The notes: a model not told the origin generated them from the sequence alone. Positions 27,065-37,279 are shown, counted from the stretch's first letter. The stretch: DNA of 57,160 nucleotides from Fictibacillus gelatini DSM 15865 (GCF_000430745.1 NZ_AUMP01000030.1:1-57160); one strand, 5' to 3'. Translations and numbers: made by a program.

Positions 27065-28516
27065 TCAAAAAAATTGTTTTGCCTTCTCCCAAAGTTGATC
27101 CATTTTTTTCAAGTCCACTTCTTCCATTGACAGCCCTTCGTTTTGAAGCGCTTCTTCAATGTACTGAAAACGCCGATAAAACTTGCGATTGGTCAGCTCA
27201 AGCGCCTCTTCCGGATCAATTTTGTAAAAGCGCGCCAGGTTGACCATTGTAAACAACAAATCACCGAATTCTTTCTTTTGTTCATCATGATTCGGCGCCG
27301 CTTTCCATTCAGCAAATTCTTCATTTAACTTTTCGATAATCGGCTCGATCGCATCCCAATCAAAACCGACTTTCGCTGCTTTCTTCTGATAGGCCAATGC
27401 TTTATATAGCGCCGGACTTGCTTTCGGTACACCATCAAGAATAGATTTTCTCTGATCATTTCCTTTTTCCTGACGTTTAATGGCCTCCCAATTTTGTACG
27501 ACTTCATCGGCCGTTTTGGCGCTTGTCTCGCCAAATACGTGCGGATGCCGGCGGATCATTTTTTCAGTTAACGAAAAGATGACATCATGGATGGAGAAAA
27601 AGCCTTCATCCTCTCCAATTTGGGCATGAAGGAGCACTTGCAAAAGAACGTCACCAAGCTCTTCAACGAGATGGTCATCATCTTCTTCATCAATCGCCTC
27701 CAGCACTTCGTACGCTTCTTCAAGCAAATACTTTTTTAACGACGCATGGGTTTGCTTTTTATCCCACGGGCAGCCATTCGGGCCTCTTAATTCAGCAATA
27801 ATTCCCCGCAAATAGTCAAAATCCCGGTAAAGCAACTTTTCATCCTGAACAGGAGGAACGTAAACGGCGGTCAAATTGCTTAATTCGGCGCAATGATCAA
27901 GCTCAAACAGCGGAACCCGCTCTATTTTTTCATTCTGGCTGCCAGCCGCGGTGAGAACAACGACCTCATAATCATCCGGATACTTTTCCATTAATGTCAG
28001 CTTTACCTCTGATGCAATGAATGCGTCATACACCTGTACAATGATCAGATGATGGCGAATTTGCAGTTCTTCCTTTTTTAAACTGGTGCCATCCACGATC
28101 TGGCATCCTTCAATCGGATCGATTTTTAAAGCGGCATACATTTCGTCAAGAAAGCTTTTCCCGCCAGCAACATTGATTTCTACTCCATGATGATCCGCTT
28201 CATTGAGCAATAGTTGAACGGTTTGTTCGGCGACGAGCGGATGGCCCGGCACTGCATAGACAATATCTTCTGCTTCCGCATTTTTGAAAAGGGTGTCGGC
28301 AATTTCGCGATAAACGTCCGCAAATTGCTCATGCTTTTCATAGACTTCGTCAAAAAAGACCATGTTAATTCCTTCAGCCAGCAATTCTTCAACAACGGGA
28401 TGGTCTTTAGTCCGGGCAAAAACTTCCCGTCCACTTTTTAGCAGCCGGTAAACTCCGATCGTCATTTGTTCTAATCCGCCTGCTCCTAATCCTAATACTG
28501 TTATTTTCTTTGCCAT
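27065..28516 (-). CDS. mazG: YabN: tetrapyrrole-methylase-like / MazG pyrophosphohydrolase fusion
   Basis: 483 residues from the ATG at 28516 (AAGGAG 6 bp upstream). The N-terminal half (3-220) is an SAM-dependent tetrapyrrole methylase fold: VLGLGAGGLEQMT, YAVPGHPLVAEQTVQLLL. The C-terminal half (about 235-483) is a MazG nucleotide pyrophosphohydrolase with two EExxE-type metal sites, EEAYEVLEAIDEEDDDHLVEELGD and a second weaker repeat (EEFAEW...KKEFGDLLF). It probably cleans up aberrant NTPs. Ends 2 bp from the MurJ-like gene. Confidence 0.94.
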   Translation of the reverse strand: MAKKITVLGLGAGGLEQMTIGVYRLLKSGREVFARTKDHPVVEELLAEGINMVFFDEVYEKHEQFADVYREIADTLFKNAEAEDIVYAVPGHPLVAEQTVQLLLNEADHHGVEINVAGGKSFLDEMYAALKIDPIEGCQIVDGTSLKKEELQIRHHLIIVQVYDAFIASEVKLTLMEKYPDDYEVVVLTAAGSQNEKIERVPLFELDHCAELSNLTAVYVPPVQDEKLLYRDFDYLRGIIAELRGPNGCPWDKKQTHASLKKYLLEEAYEVLEAIDEEDDDHLVEELGDVLLQVLLHAQIGEDEGFFSIHDVIFSLTEKMIRRHPHVFGETSAKTADEVVQNWEAIKRQEKGNDQRKSILDGVPKASPALYKALAYQKKAAKVGFDWDAIEPIIEKLNEEFAEWKAAPNHDEQKKEFGDLLFTMVNLARFYKIDPEEALELTNRKFYRRFQYIEEALQNEGLSMEEVDLKKMDQLWEKAKQFF

Positions 28517-28518
28517 GA

Positions 28519-30114
28519 TTAACTCCTTCTTTCTCTCCACCGCTGAAAAAGCAGACGGAGTTTATGGACGTTCGGAATATGCTCCAGTTCATCTTCGGAA
28601 AACACGTGGAATTTTAAAAGTAAAAGAATAAAAACAATACCGCCAACAAGCGATGAACTAACGGCTATTGCTGCCGACATCATTCGGCCTGTCCCAAGAA
28701 GAGCGGTTAACCCTTCTTTAAAGAAAAACGTGACAGCTGCCATTATGATCATCACACCGCAAATCCGAATGCTATAAAATCTAGTTTTCGAGAAAAAATG
28801 GATTTTCCGTTCGAGATATAAAAGATTGAGAGCAGCAACAACAAGTGATGCCGCCACCGTCGCCATACTTGCACCCATTATAAAAAAGTGGGGCATGAAG
28901 AGAATGTCGAAAGCAGCTTTGACGAAAAAGCCTGCTAAGACGAAACAAGCGGGAATGAAACTAAATCCAAGTCCTTGCAAAAGTCCTGTCGATGTCATGA
29001 TAAGGGACGCAAATACAACCGAAAGGCATAGCATGGCGATCTCACGGGATCCGGCTGCATTTTCAAACAACATCCGATTCGTTGGTTCCATAATGATCGC
29101 AAGACCTACTGACGCAGCTCCCCCGAGAAGAAAAGCCATTTTTAAAGAAAAGCCACACAACTGTCGTATTTTCTCCACATCCTGCCTGGCGCGGGCCATC
29201 CCTATAACAGGCACAATGGCTAACGATAAGGAGGTGGCAAAAACAGTTCCTAGTTGCAACAGCGGTTGCCCACGGTCAAATATCCCTTTCATCACTCTGG
29301 CATTACTTAGTAATACCCCGTGTTTAACTAATAGATTAATAAATAAAAAAGAATCCGCAAGCTGAAAAATAACAAACAAAAGAGAACTTACCGAAAAAGC
29401 GATTCCAGCTTTGATTAGTTCCAGCGCCATTTTAAGTGCGAACTCGCCTGGTAAAAGAAGCGAATGGAACGGGAAATCGGTTTTTCGCCTAAATAGAAGT
29501 AAACTAACGAGACCGCCTATCGCTCCTATTACAGAGCCCGCGACTGCGCCACTGCCGACTGTATAAATAGTTTTACCAATTGAGGTCAGCCACCACGAAA
29601 TTCCAAGAATGCTTGACACGCGAATGACCTGTTCGATCACTTGTGAAACGGCTGTTGGCTGCATCCTTTCAAATCCTTGAAAAAGCCCCCGGATGACCGA
29701 TGCAAACGGAATGATAAGAAAAAGAAAAGAAGCCGTTCGTATCGGCGCTGTTAGTCTTTCGTCCCCCATTAAGCGGGCGATTTGTGCTGCACCGAAAAAA
29801 AGAACAAAAAAGGCTAAAAGGCCAAGAAGAAAAAAGGTCTTTAGCGCCGTTTGTAAAATGGGCTTAATTTCATCTGCTCGGCCTGTTCCCCGTTTTTCTG
29901 AAATGAATCGTGACAATGCTCCTGGAAATCCGATGAATGAAAACGTAACAGCAATGCCGTATAACGGATAGACTTGTTGATAGACATAAAAACCGACATC
30001 GCCTGTAATGTTTTGATAAGGAACCCGGTAAACGACGCTTAATACTTTAACAATTAACATGCTAACCGTTAACAAAAAGGCGCCCCGCCACATTCCATTA
30101 GACACATTATTCAT
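28519..30114 (-). CDS. MurJ/SpoVB-type polysaccharide flippase (YabM)
   Basis: A 531-residue integral membrane protein of the MOP (multidrug/oligosaccharidyl-lipid/polysaccharide) superfamily with about 14 hydrophobic segments spaced along the chain. It is related to B. subtilis YabM and SpoVB and to lipid II flippases. The first helix (GMWRGAFLLTVSMLIVKVLS) and the family signature YRVPYQNITGDVGFYVYQQVYPLY near residue 28 are typical. Likely moves lipid-linked cell wall precursors, perhaps during sporulation given the adjacent spoVT. Substrate cannot be determined here. Confidence 0.87.
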   Translation of the reverse strand: MNNVSNGMWRGAFLLTVSMLIVKVLSVVYRVPYQNITGDVGFYVYQQVYPLYGIAVTFSFIGFPGALSRFISEKRGTGRADEIKPILQTALKTFFLLGLLAFFVLFFGAAQIARLMGDERLTAPIRTASFLFLIIPFASVIRGLFQGFERMQPTAVSQVIEQVIRVSSILGISWWLTSIGKTIYTVGSGAVAGSVIGAIGGLVSLLLFRRKTDFPFHSLLLPGEFALKMALELIKAGIAFSVSSLLFVIFQLADSFLFINLLVKHGVLLSNARVMKGIFDRGQPLLQLGTVFATSLSLAIVPVIGMARARQDVEKIRQLCGFSLKMAFLLGGAASVGLAIIMEPTNRMLFENAAGSREIAMLCLSVVFASLIMTSTGLLQGLGFSFIPACFVLAGFFVKAAFDILFMPHFFIMGASMATVAASLVVAALNLLYLERKIHFFSKTRFYSIRICGVMIIMAAVTFFFKEGLTALLGTGRMMSAAIAVSSSLVGGIVFILLLLKFHVFSEDELEHIPNVHKLRLLFQRWRERRS

Positions 30115-30208
30115 AGTAACTTCTCCACATGATCATCAATAGTATTTCCATCGTATTATAGCATAATCGTGATTCCGTTCTTCTTTGAACAATGTTAAGA
30201 ATAAAAAA

Positions 30209-30234
30209 AAGAAGGGAGCGTTTGCTTCCTTCTT
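30209..30234 (-). terminator. spoVT terminator
   Basis: AAGAAGGGAGC (30209-30219) pairs with GCTTCCTTCTT (30224-30234), nearly perfect, followed on the minus strand by TTTTTTTT. The stem touches the spoVT stop codon. Confidence 0.85.
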
Positions 30235-30770
30235 TATTGCTCCATTTGGCGTGCAAGGAAACCGGCGGCTGTTTCGGCAAGTTTTTGCTCAATTTCGCCC
30301 GTTTTCTTTCCTTCCTTTGCCAGAAGGAGAACCGCTCCGATTGGATCGCCGCTTGCGACAATTGGAGCGATCACATACGAATAGGATTCCCTTAAGTTTT
30401 CTACGATTTCGATTTCACTAATGGATGAATCCATCATTGTTTTTCGTTCGCTCATCGACGTTTCGACCATTCGGCCAACGCCCCGGTTTAAGTAATCCTT
30501 CTTTGGCCCCCCGGCAACCGCAATAAATGAATCACGGTCAGCGATAAGAACAAGGCAGCCGGAGCTGTCAGCTAAAGATTCCGCATATTCTTTCGCAAAG
30601 TCGCCGAGTTCATTGATCGGCGAATACTTCTTTAAAATGACTTCTCCATCGCGATCTACAAATATTTCCAGTGGATCCCCTTCACGAATACGGAGTGTTC
30701 TGCGGATTTCTTTCGGAATAACTACACGACCGAGATCGTCGATGCGGCGAACAATACCCGTTGCTTTCAT
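30234..30770 (-). CDS. spoVT: Stage V sporulation regulator SpoVT
   Basis: Forespore transcription factor that adjusts SigG-dependent genes. The 178-residue protein has an AbrB-type swapped-hairpin DNA-binding domain (1-50: GIVRRIDDLGRVVIPKEIRR) very like AbrB at 49665, and a C-terminal GAF-like domain (about 56-178). B. subtilis spoVT is SigG-transcribed; a possible -10 (CATTATC, about 50 bp upstream) with a weak -35 is visible but not decisive. Confidence 0.96.
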   Translation of the reverse strand: MKATGIVRRIDDLGRVVIPKEIRRTLRIREGDPLEIFVDRDGEVILKKYSPINELGDFAKEYAESLADSSGCLVLIADRDSFIAVAGGPKKDYLNRGVGRMVETSMSERKTMMDSSISEIEIVENLRESYSYVIAPIVASGDPIGAVLLLAKEGKKTGEIEQKLAETAAGFLARQMEQ

Positions 30771-30924
30771 GCATAATGTCCTCGCTTTCTAATGATGTAA
30801 ACTCTGGATGAAGACGATAATGAAACCTTCTTTTGTAGATTGTTCCATTCCCCTGAAATTATTATTTGTTACATCATCAGTTCTATACACGAAAGAAATT
30901 GCTTTTGCCCGGGAAGCCCATTCG

Positions 30925-33900
30925 TTATTTTTCGGCTTTTATTGACGCAACCTTAGCTTTTTCTTTTTTTACCGATTTCAATTTTCTCAAGACCTGTTCC
31001 ATTGCCTTTAGAAGCTCTTTATCTGAAATCCGTTTTTTCGTCAGAACGACTTTCAATTGATCCTGTTCCATGCCTAGATTAATAAAACGGCCAATTTTAT
31101 TGACGACATCAAACAGTTTGGCGCCATCAACCTTTGTTGTCGCTTCTTTTGAAAGCAACATCGTAATCACATCGCCCTTTTGCCCAATCGAGACGACGCC
31201 TTCCTGCTTCGCAAGTTCTTTAATGGTCGCAATAAGCAAGAGACATTCCACTTCTTCTGGATATTCCCCGAAACGGTCGATTAATTCATCATGAAGCTCA
31301 TCGACGTCTTGGAGGGAACGCACAGCTTTAAATTGTTTGTACATATCGATTTTTTGCTTGCTGTCTTCGATATAGCTTGAAGGAATATACGCATCAACTT
31401 CAATATTAATTTCAATTGGTTCATCCTGTTCTTCTTTTTTCAAGCCTTTACGCTCATTAATGGCCTCTTGAAGCATTTGCGAGTATAAGTCAAAACCAAC
31501 AGAATCGATAAATCCGTGTTGCTGCGCACCAAGGATGTTTCCTGCCCCGCGGATCGATAAATCACGCATGGCGATTTTAAAGCCGGATCCAAGCTCGGTA
31601 AATTCTTTTATGGCCTGTAGCCGCTTTTCCGCTACTTCTGTTAGTACTTTATCCCGTTGATACGTAAAGTAAGCATAAGCGACGCGGTTTGAGCGCCCTA
31701 CACGCCCCCTGAGCTGATAAAGCTGGGATAAGCCCATTTTGTCTGCATCATAGACAATTAGTGTATTTACATTCGGAATATCGACACCTGTTTCAATGAT
31801 CGTCGTTGAGACAAGAACATCGAAATTGCCTTCTAAAAACTCAAGCATGACCGATTCAAGCTCATTCTCCGTCATTTGCCCATGGGCATAGGCAACCCGA
31901 ATATCAGGGATGAGTGTTGAGATTTGTTCGGCCATTCGCTCGATCGTCTCGACCCGATTATAAAGGAAGTATACTTGACCGCCTCTGGAAAGTTCACGCT
32001 CGATCGCTTCCCGGACTAATGAAGCATTATATTCGACAACATAGGTTTGAATCGGAAAGCGGTTTTCCGGTGGCGTTTCAATCACTGACAAATCGCGAAC
32101 GCCAAGCATCGACATATGGAGCGTTCTCGGAATAGGCGTCGCTGTTAACGTTAAAACATCGACATTTGCTTTTAATCGCTTAATTTTCTCTTTGTGGGAA
32201 ACCCCAAATCGCTGTTCTTCATCAATAATTAAAAGACCGAGGTCATTATATTGCACATCTTTTGATAACAATCGATGGGTTCCGATGACAATGTCGACTG
32301 TACCGTTTTTCAGTCCTTTAATCACTTCATTTTGCTCTTTTCTCGTTCGGAAACGGCTTAACGAACCGATCGTCACCGGAAAGTCGGCAAACCGCCCGCG
32401 GAATGTTTCATAATGCTGTTGCGCTAAAATGGTCGTCGGCACTAAAAAAGCAACTTGCTTTCCATCCATGACGGCTTTAAAAGCGGCGCGAATGGCAACT
32501 TCAGTCTTTCCATAACCGACATCGCCGCAAAGCAAACGATCCATCGGACGTGGCCGTTCCATATCTTCTTTAATCTCATTGATCGTACGCAGTTGGTCCT
32601 CCGTTTCCTGATAAGGGAAGGACGCTTCAAATTCTTGCTGTTCGGCCCCGTCTTTTGAAAAGGCATAGCCAACGCTCGCTTCACGTTCTGCATATAGTTT
32701 AATCAAGTCATCTGCAATGTCTTGAACCGATGACTTCACCCGGCTTTTTACCTTTTTCCAATCACTTCCGCCAAGCGCATAAATTTTCGGATCTTTTGCC
32801 TCAGAGCCGACAAATTTTTGTACCTGGTCGATTTGTTCTACAGGAACATACAGCTTGTCATTGCCTGCATATTGAATATTCAAATAGTCTTTATGGACGC
32901 CGTTAATTTCAAGTGTTTCAATCCCAAGGTATTTCCCGATGCCGTGATTGACATGAACAACGTAATCGCCAACCTTCAGCTCGGAATAGCTTTTGATCCG
33001 TTCGGCATTCGACATTTTTTGTTTCGTTGGGCGTCTTTTCGCTTTCTTTGTAAAAACTTCCTCTTCCGTTATGACGACAAGTTTTTGCTTTGTCGATTCA
33101 AATCCGCTTGCCAGCTCGCCGATCATAATATGATTGACTTTCGGCCGCAATTCCGTTTGCCCGCTGACCAGATTTGCTGTCATGTCGTAATCCGCAAGCA
33201 CTCTTTCTAAACGATCCGCACGCTCCTTATCTGCAGCGAGAAAAACTACCGAATAATCCCCTTTTTTCCAACGTTCCAGTTCACCTTTTAATACATGAAG
33301 CTGTCCATGGAAATTTTGCATTCCCTTACATTCGACATTTACTATATTTTGCGGGTGTGTATGCGGAATATGGCGTAAAAATAGAGAGAGATAAATAATT
33401 GGGAATGGAATTTTCCCCCCCGGTATTAATAGATCGGGAGCCAGACGGATGTCTGCTAAAATTTCCCCTTGAGAAAGGAGGGTCGTATGCCATTCCGCTT
33501 CTTCTTTTTCAAGCTGACTAAACATCTCTTGAATACGGCCAACTTCATCCATGATGACGATGGCATTATTCGAAAGGTAGTTTAGTAGAGTAGCCGGTTT
33601 TTCGTAAAAAAGTGAAATATACTTGTATATACCTTGAAAGCTTTGTTTTTCTTTTAATTGGTCGATTTCTGCCTTAATTCGCTCGATGAGCAACTCTTTT
33701 ACTTTTTTATCATTGATCTTCTTCAACGTGTTGGCAAGGCCGTCTTCTATCTTGCCGACACCTCTGGCAAACTCTTCTTCATATAAAAGAAGTTCTTCCG
33801 CCGGTCCAATTGTAATTTCCGTTATTTTTTCCTCCGAGCGCTGCGTATCCGCTTCGAAATAACGAATAGAATCTACTTCTGTATCAAATAATTCAATCCG

Positions 33901-34476
33901 CACAGGAAGTTTTTCCGTTAATGGATAAATATCAATAATGCCCCCGCGCACGCTAAATTCACCCGGGCTCGACACCATGCCGACACGGTCATAGCCAATA
34001 GCTACTAGTGTCTTGAGTACATGGTCTAAGTCAACCTCCATCCCGATTGAAAACGCCAGCTGACTTTTTTCCCATCGGTCAACCGGCGGCAAATAGCGGC
34101 GTACACCCGCTACCGGGGCAATAATGACTCCTTTTTTCGTATTTAATAAAAAATTTAAAACTTCAAGCCGCTGCCCTTTTAATTCAGGACTGGCGATGGC
34201 CATTTCCGATGAAATGACATCATTGACCGGATAAAGATAAACTTCATTTTCAGGAAGTAGGCTGCATAAATCATCATATAGTTTCTGAGCTTGATACAAA
34301 TTATGGGTGATAACAAGCTGGGGTTGATTTGTATGTTCATAGAGTGAGGCGATTAATAGCGTACGTGCAGAACCGGAAAGTCCAGCAACAAGCTGTTCAT
34401 TTAAACCTTCGTCGAGCCCTGTTAAAACAGCACGAAAATCTTCCCCCTTGCTGAAATAGTGCTTTAAACCTTGCAT
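30925..34476 (-). CDS. mfd: Transcription-repair coupling factor Mfd
   Basis: Removes RNA polymerase stalled at DNA lesions and recruits UvrA; in B. subtilis also affects stationary-phase mutagenesis and carbon catabolite repression. The 1183-residue protein has the UvrB-homology N-terminal module, the RNA polymerase interaction domain (SYSELKVGDYVVHVNHGIGKYLG, about 500), the translocase with Walker A GDVGYGKTE (about 650) and the DEEQRFG box, motifs for a SF2 RecG-like translocase (QLRGRVGRS), and the C-terminal D7 domain ending in a basic tail. Length is the family's usual. Confidence 0.98.
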   Translation of the reverse strand: MQGLKHYFSKGEDFRAVLTGLDEGLNEQLVAGLSGSARTLLIASLYEHTNQPQLVITHNLYQAQKLYDDLCSLLPENEVYLYPVNDVISSEMAIASPELKGQRLEVLNFLLNTKKGVIIAPVAGVRRYLPPVDRWEKSQLAFSIGMEVDLDHVLKTLVAIGYDRVGMVSSPGEFSVRGGIIDIYPLTEKLPVRIELFDTEVDSIRYFEADTQRSEEKITEITIGPAEELLLYEEEFARGVGKIEDGLANTLKKINDKKVKELLIERIKAEIDQLKEKQSFQGIYKYISLFYEKPATLLNYLSNNAIVIMDEVGRIQEMFSQLEKEEAEWHTTLLSQGEILADIRLAPDLLIPGGKIPFPIIYLSLFLRHIPHTHPQNIVNVECKGMQNFHGQLHVLKGELERWKKGDYSVVFLAADKERADRLERVLADYDMTANLVSGQTELRPKVNHIMIGELASGFESTKQKLVVITEEEVFTKKAKRRPTKQKMSNAERIKSYSELKVGDYVVHVNHGIGKYLGIETLEINGVHKDYLNIQYAGNDKLYVPVEQIDQVQKFVGSEAKDPKIYALGGSDWKKVKSRVKSSVQDIADDLIKLYAEREASVGYAFSKDGAEQQEFEASFPYQETEDQLRTINEIKEDMERPRPMDRLLCGDVGYGKTEVAIRAAFKAVMDGKQVAFLVPTTILAQQHYETFRGRFADFPVTIGSLSRFRTRKEQNEVIKGLKNGTVDIVIGTHRLLSKDVQYNDLGLLIIDEEQRFGVSHKEKIKRLKANVDVLTLTATPIPRTLHMSMLGVRDLSVIETPPENRFPIQTYVVEYNASLVREAIERELSRGGQVYFLYNRVETIERMAEQISTLIPDIRVAYAHGQMTENELESVMLEFLEGNFDVLVSTTIIETGVDIPNVNTLIVYDADKMGLSQLYQLRGRVGRSNRVAYAYFTYQRDKVLTEVAEKRLQAIKEFTELGSGFKIAMRDLSIRGAGNILGAQQHGFIDSVGFDLYSQMLQEAINERKGLKKEEQDEPIEINIEVDAYIPSSYIEDSKQKIDMYKQFKAVRSLQDVDELHDELIDRFGEYPEEVECLLLIATIKELAKQEGVVSIGQKGDVITMLLSKEATTKVDGAKLFDVVNKIGRFINLGMEQDQLKVVLTKKRISDKELLKAMEQVLRKLKSVKKEKAKVASIKAEK

Positions 34477-34519
34477 TTTAACCTCCCCTTAATGGATCTA
34501 ACCAAAAGTACAAACATAG

Positions 34520-34545
34520 AAAAAGGCCTTGGTTGGTCACCAAAG
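34520..34545 (-). terminator. fin terminator
   Basis: On the minus strand CTTTGGT pairs with ACCAAGG (one wobble), then CCTTTTTC. It lies about 10 bp after the fin stop and upstream of mfd. Confidence 0.6.
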
Positions 34546-34555
34546 CAAATTTCCT

Positions 34556-34786
34556 TTATTGAATAAATGAATGTAATGCATAATAATCCGGATTTCGATC
34601 AAGCGCTTCCTGACAGTCTTCACAAACTGTTTTCACATGAATATCCCCTTTATTATCATACACGATCATCTCCTGGCGTTCTTCATGTGTCAGCTCGTGA
34701 AAGCCTAACTGTTGTGACGTTAACTCTACATCATTTAACGTTCCAATTCGATGTTTACAATGCTTGCACGTATAATGTATTGCCAT
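34556..34786 (-). CDS. fin: Anti-sigma factor Fin (SigF-to-SigG switch)
   Basis: A 76-residue protein of the YabK/Fin family. In the forespore it inhibits SigF so that RNA polymerase can pass to SigG. Two zinc-type pairs are visible: CKHC at 7-10 and CEDC near 54-57. Position between pth (spoVC) and mfd matches B. subtilis. Transcription in B. subtilis is SigF/SigG dependent; I did not find a clear promoter in the 94-bp gap upstream. Confidence 0.92.
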   Translation of the reverse strand: MAIHYTCKHCKHRIGTLNDVELTSQQLGFHELTHEERQEMIVYDNKGDIHVKTVCEDCQEALDRNPDYYALHSFIQ

Positions 34787-34880
34787 TCGAACAGCCTCCT
34801 TCGTTCTTTACGCACCTATTGTTAGTATGAGCAGAACGAAGGCTCCATATACGGGCATAACTGTTTAAACGTATATTGTC

Positions 34881-35441
34881 TTAGCCATTAAATTTATTCA
34901 TCACTCTGTCAAATGATTCCGTTAACATAAGAGAACAAGCTTCTAGCGCCCGTTCAATGGACGATTCGATGACTTCCACTTCTTCAGGAAGAAACTTACT
35001 TAACACATACTTCGCTACAGGCTCACCATTTTTAGGCCGGTCAATTCCAAAACGAATGCGATTAAATTCCTGTGTGCCTAAGTGGGCTATGATGGATTTA
35101 ATGCCATTATGGCCACCTGCACTCCCTTTTGTTCGCAGGCGAAGCTTTCCAACCGCCGTATCAAGGTCATCATAGATAACGACAAAGTCTTCAATCGGTA
35201 TCGAAAAATAATCAAGAAACGGGCGCACGGATTCCCCGGATAAATTCATATAGGTGAGCGGCTTTAATAAATAGACCTTTTCACCGTTAACAATACCCGA
35301 TCCGTAGAGGCCTTTATGTTTCGATTGATTTAATGGGATATTGAATTTTTTTGACAACTCATCTATCACCATAAACCCAATGTTATGACGGGTTTTTTCA
35401 AATTCCCTTCCAGGATTACCTAGACCTACAAACAATTTCAA
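34881..35441 (-). CDS. pth: Peptidyl-tRNA hydrolase
   Basis: Releases peptides from prematurely dropped peptidyl-tRNA; the B. subtilis gene is spoVC. The start is chosen as TTG at 35441 (KLFVGLGNPG, 186 residues), with GGTGAGG about 6 bp upstream; the frame extends four codons to a GTG at 35453. GLGNPGREFEKTRHNIGF holds the catalytic His (near 19), PLTYMNLSGESV (about 63) and VIYDDLDTAVGKLRLRTKGSAGGHNG (about 88-113) hold the other conserved catalytic and binding residues. Confidence 0.95.
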   Translation of the reverse strand: MKLFVGLGNPGREFEKTRHNIGFMVIDELSKKFNIPLNQSKHKGLYGSGIVNGEKVYLLKPLTYMNLSGESVRPFLDYFSIPIEDFVVIYDDLDTAVGKLRLRTKGSAGGHNGIKSIIAHLGTQEFNRIRFGIDRPKNGEPVAKYVLSKFLPEEVEVIESSIERALEACSLMLTESFDRVMNKFNG

Positions 35442-35513
35442 TTTGATCCTCACCTTTTAGTGTCGCTACTAGTATCACTTTATTATACATCATATCCACA
35501 TAAATGCGAAAAA

Positions 35514-35538
35514 AACGCAAGCTCAAGTGGCTTGCGTT
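35514..35538 (-). terminator. ctc terminator
   Basis: AACGCAAGC pairs perfectly with GCTTGCGTT around a 7-base loop, followed by TTTTTTT on the minus strand. It lies 13 bp after the ctc stop. Confidence 0.9.
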
Positions 35539-35551
35539 TTCCACAATTTAT

Positions 35552-36187
35552 TTAAGCGGATGGTTCTTTGTCTTCAGCATCTATGGCTTTTCCGGCCTTA
35601 TCATCTCCATCTTGTTCAGCCTCGTTCGTTTCAGGAACGGTCGGAGGCAAAACGGTTAAGACGACTTCATTTTCATCATTAAGAATTTCATAAGAAGCCG
35701 ATTGCGGGAGATCATTTACAACGAGAGAGTCGCCAATCATTAATTGGTCGATATGAACGTCAATCTGTTCTGGCAGCTCGTTAGGCAATGCCTTCACTTT
35801 GACCGTATGAAGAACACGCTGCAACACGCCGCCTTCTTTAACACCTGGAGATTCTCCGGTTACATGTACCGGAACATCAGCCTCAATTTTCTTCTTTAAA
35901 TCAACGACAAGAAAGTCAATATGGGTGAGCGAGTCTTTTAATGAATCTTTTTGCATATCCTGAACCATTACATTAAACGTTTCATTATCTTCCGTCTTTA
36001 ACGAGATAATGCCGTTTTTTCCAACTTCACGAAGGACTTTAATAAACTCTACTTCTTGAACCGCAAGATTTCGCGGGTCTGTCCCATTTCCATATAAAAC
36101 AGATGGAACATTTCCTTCCTCCCGAAGCCTATGCTTGTACGACCGTTTAAAGTGGTTTCGATTAATCGCATTTAATGTTGTTGCCAT
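35552..36187 (-). CDS. ctc: 50S ribosomal protein L25/general stress protein Ctc
   Basis: Binds 5S rRNA in the large subunit, mostly under stress. 212 residues from the ATG at 36187 (MATTLNAINRN); the frame reaches a GTG at 36199. It has an N-terminal L25 domain (1-95) and the TL5/CTC C-terminal beta domain (about 96-190), then an acidic tail (NEAEQDGDDKAGKAIDAEDKEPSA). The upstream SigB promoter (36230-36255) is a strong sign of general stress control. Same position, between prs and pth, as in B. subtilis. Confidence 0.96.
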   Translation of the reverse strand: MATTLNAINRNHFKRSYKHRLREEGNVPSVLYGNGTDPRNLAVQEVEFIKVLREVGKNGIISLKTEDNETFNVMVQDMQKDSLKDSLTHIDFLVVDLKKKIEADVPVHVTGESPGVKEGGVLQRVLHTVKVKALPNELPEQIDVHIDQLMIGDSLVVNDLPQSASYEILNDENEVVLTVLPPTVPETNEAEQDGDDKAGKAIDAEDKEPSA

Positions 36188-36229
36188 AAATACTTTCACC
36201 CTTCCTAAAATAAGAGTCTCTCTTTCACT

Positions 36230-36255
36230 TTACCCGTTTTCAGGAAGTTTCAAAC
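36230..36255 (-). promoter_or_regulatory. SigB promoter of ctc
   Basis: The minus strand reads GTTTGA (36250-36255), 14 bp, then GGGTAA (36230-36235). The SigB consensus is GTTTAA-N12-15-GGGTAT, so 10 of 12 positions match. B. subtilis ctc is the classic SigB reporter gene. The organism therefore probably has a general stress sigma factor. Confidence 0.85.
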
Positions 36256-36283
36256 CCATTTTTGGAAGGGTGATTTCATTCAT

Positions 36284-37234
36284 TTAATCAAAAAGCTTAG
36301 ACACGGAAAGCTGTTCATGAACGCGAATAATGGCTTCTCCTAATAGTGGCGCGACCGAAAGTTGGCTCACTTTTTCGATTCGTTTTTCTTCTGGGAGAAC
36401 GATCGTATTGGTTACAACTAGTTCTTTAATCTTTGAATTTTGAATGCGTTCCATTGCAGGTCCTGATAGTACCGGATGTGTACAACACGCATAAACTTCT
36501 TTCGCACCGTTTTCAACCAATGCATTCGCCGCAAGCGTAATTGTACCAGCCGTATCAATAATATCATCGATAATAATCGCCGTTTTTCCTTCAATATTAC
36601 CGACAATGTTCATCACTTCAGCGACGTTTGGACGTGGACGCCGCTTATCAATGATAGCGATCGGTGCTTTCAAGCGATCCGCCATTTTCCGTGCACGGGT
36701 TACACCGCCGTGATCCGGTGAAACAATGACAATATCCTCTAAATCTTTGCTTTTAAAGTAATCGGATAAAATGGGGACACCTAATAATTGATCCACCGGG
36801 ATGTCAAAAAACCCTTGAATTTGCGTAGCATGCAAGTCAATCGCGATGACGCGCGTCGCCCCTGCTGTTTCTAATAAGTTTGCAACCAGTTTGGCTGTAA
36901 TTGGCTCACGGGCGCGTGCTTTTCGGTCTTGACGCGCATACCCATAATACGGCATTACAACATTAATGGTGTTTGCTGAAGCGCGTTTTAGCGCATCAAT
37001 CATAATTAATAGCTCCATTAAATGTTCATTTACCGGGTTGCTTGTTGATTGAATGACATATACTTCACAACCGCGAATACTTTCCTCAATGTTGATTTGA
37101 ACTTCACCGTCGCTAAATCGAGTAACTGAACATTTGCCGAGTTCGATTCCGATATGATCTGCAATCCCTTGAGCTAATTCGGGATTTGAATTGAGTGAGA
37201 AGACCTTTAATTTAGGGTCATTATAGGTTGCCAT
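36284..37234 (-). CDS. prs: Ribose-phosphate pyrophosphokinase (PRPP synthase)
   Basis: Makes PRPP from ribose 5-phosphate and ATP for purine, pyrimidine and His/Trp synthesis. The 316-residue class I enzyme has [16 protein letters not shown] (about 40), the flexible loop region [19 protein letters not shown] (about 98), [17 protein letters not shown] (about 173-190), and the ribose phosphate loop DDIIDTAGT (about 223-231). It follows glmU by 45 bp, as in B. subtilis, where both are co-transcribed. Confidence 0.98.
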   Translation of the reverse strand: MATYNDPKLKVFSLNSNPELAQGIADHIGIELGKCSVTRFSDGEVQINIEESIRGCEVYVIQSTSNPVNEHLMELLIMIDALKRASANTINVVMPYYGYARQDRKARAREPITAKLVANLLETAGATRVIAIDLHATQIQGFFDIPVDQLLGVPILSDYFKSKDLEDIVIVSPDHGGVTRARKMADRLKAPIAIIDKRRPRPNVAEVMNIVGNIEGKTAIIIDDIIDTAGTITLAANALVENGAKEVYACCTHPVLSGPAMERIQNSKIKELVVTNTIVLPEEKRIEKVSQLSVAPLLGEAIIRVHEQLSVSKLFD

Positions 37235-37279
37235 TTACATCCATTCCTTCCGTGAATTAAAAAATTTAAAATAAACCAT

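Noticed and set aside
34567-34830. 87-codon plus-strand frame over fin
   Set aside because: Antisense to fin, whose cysteine pairs and conserved position support the minus frame.
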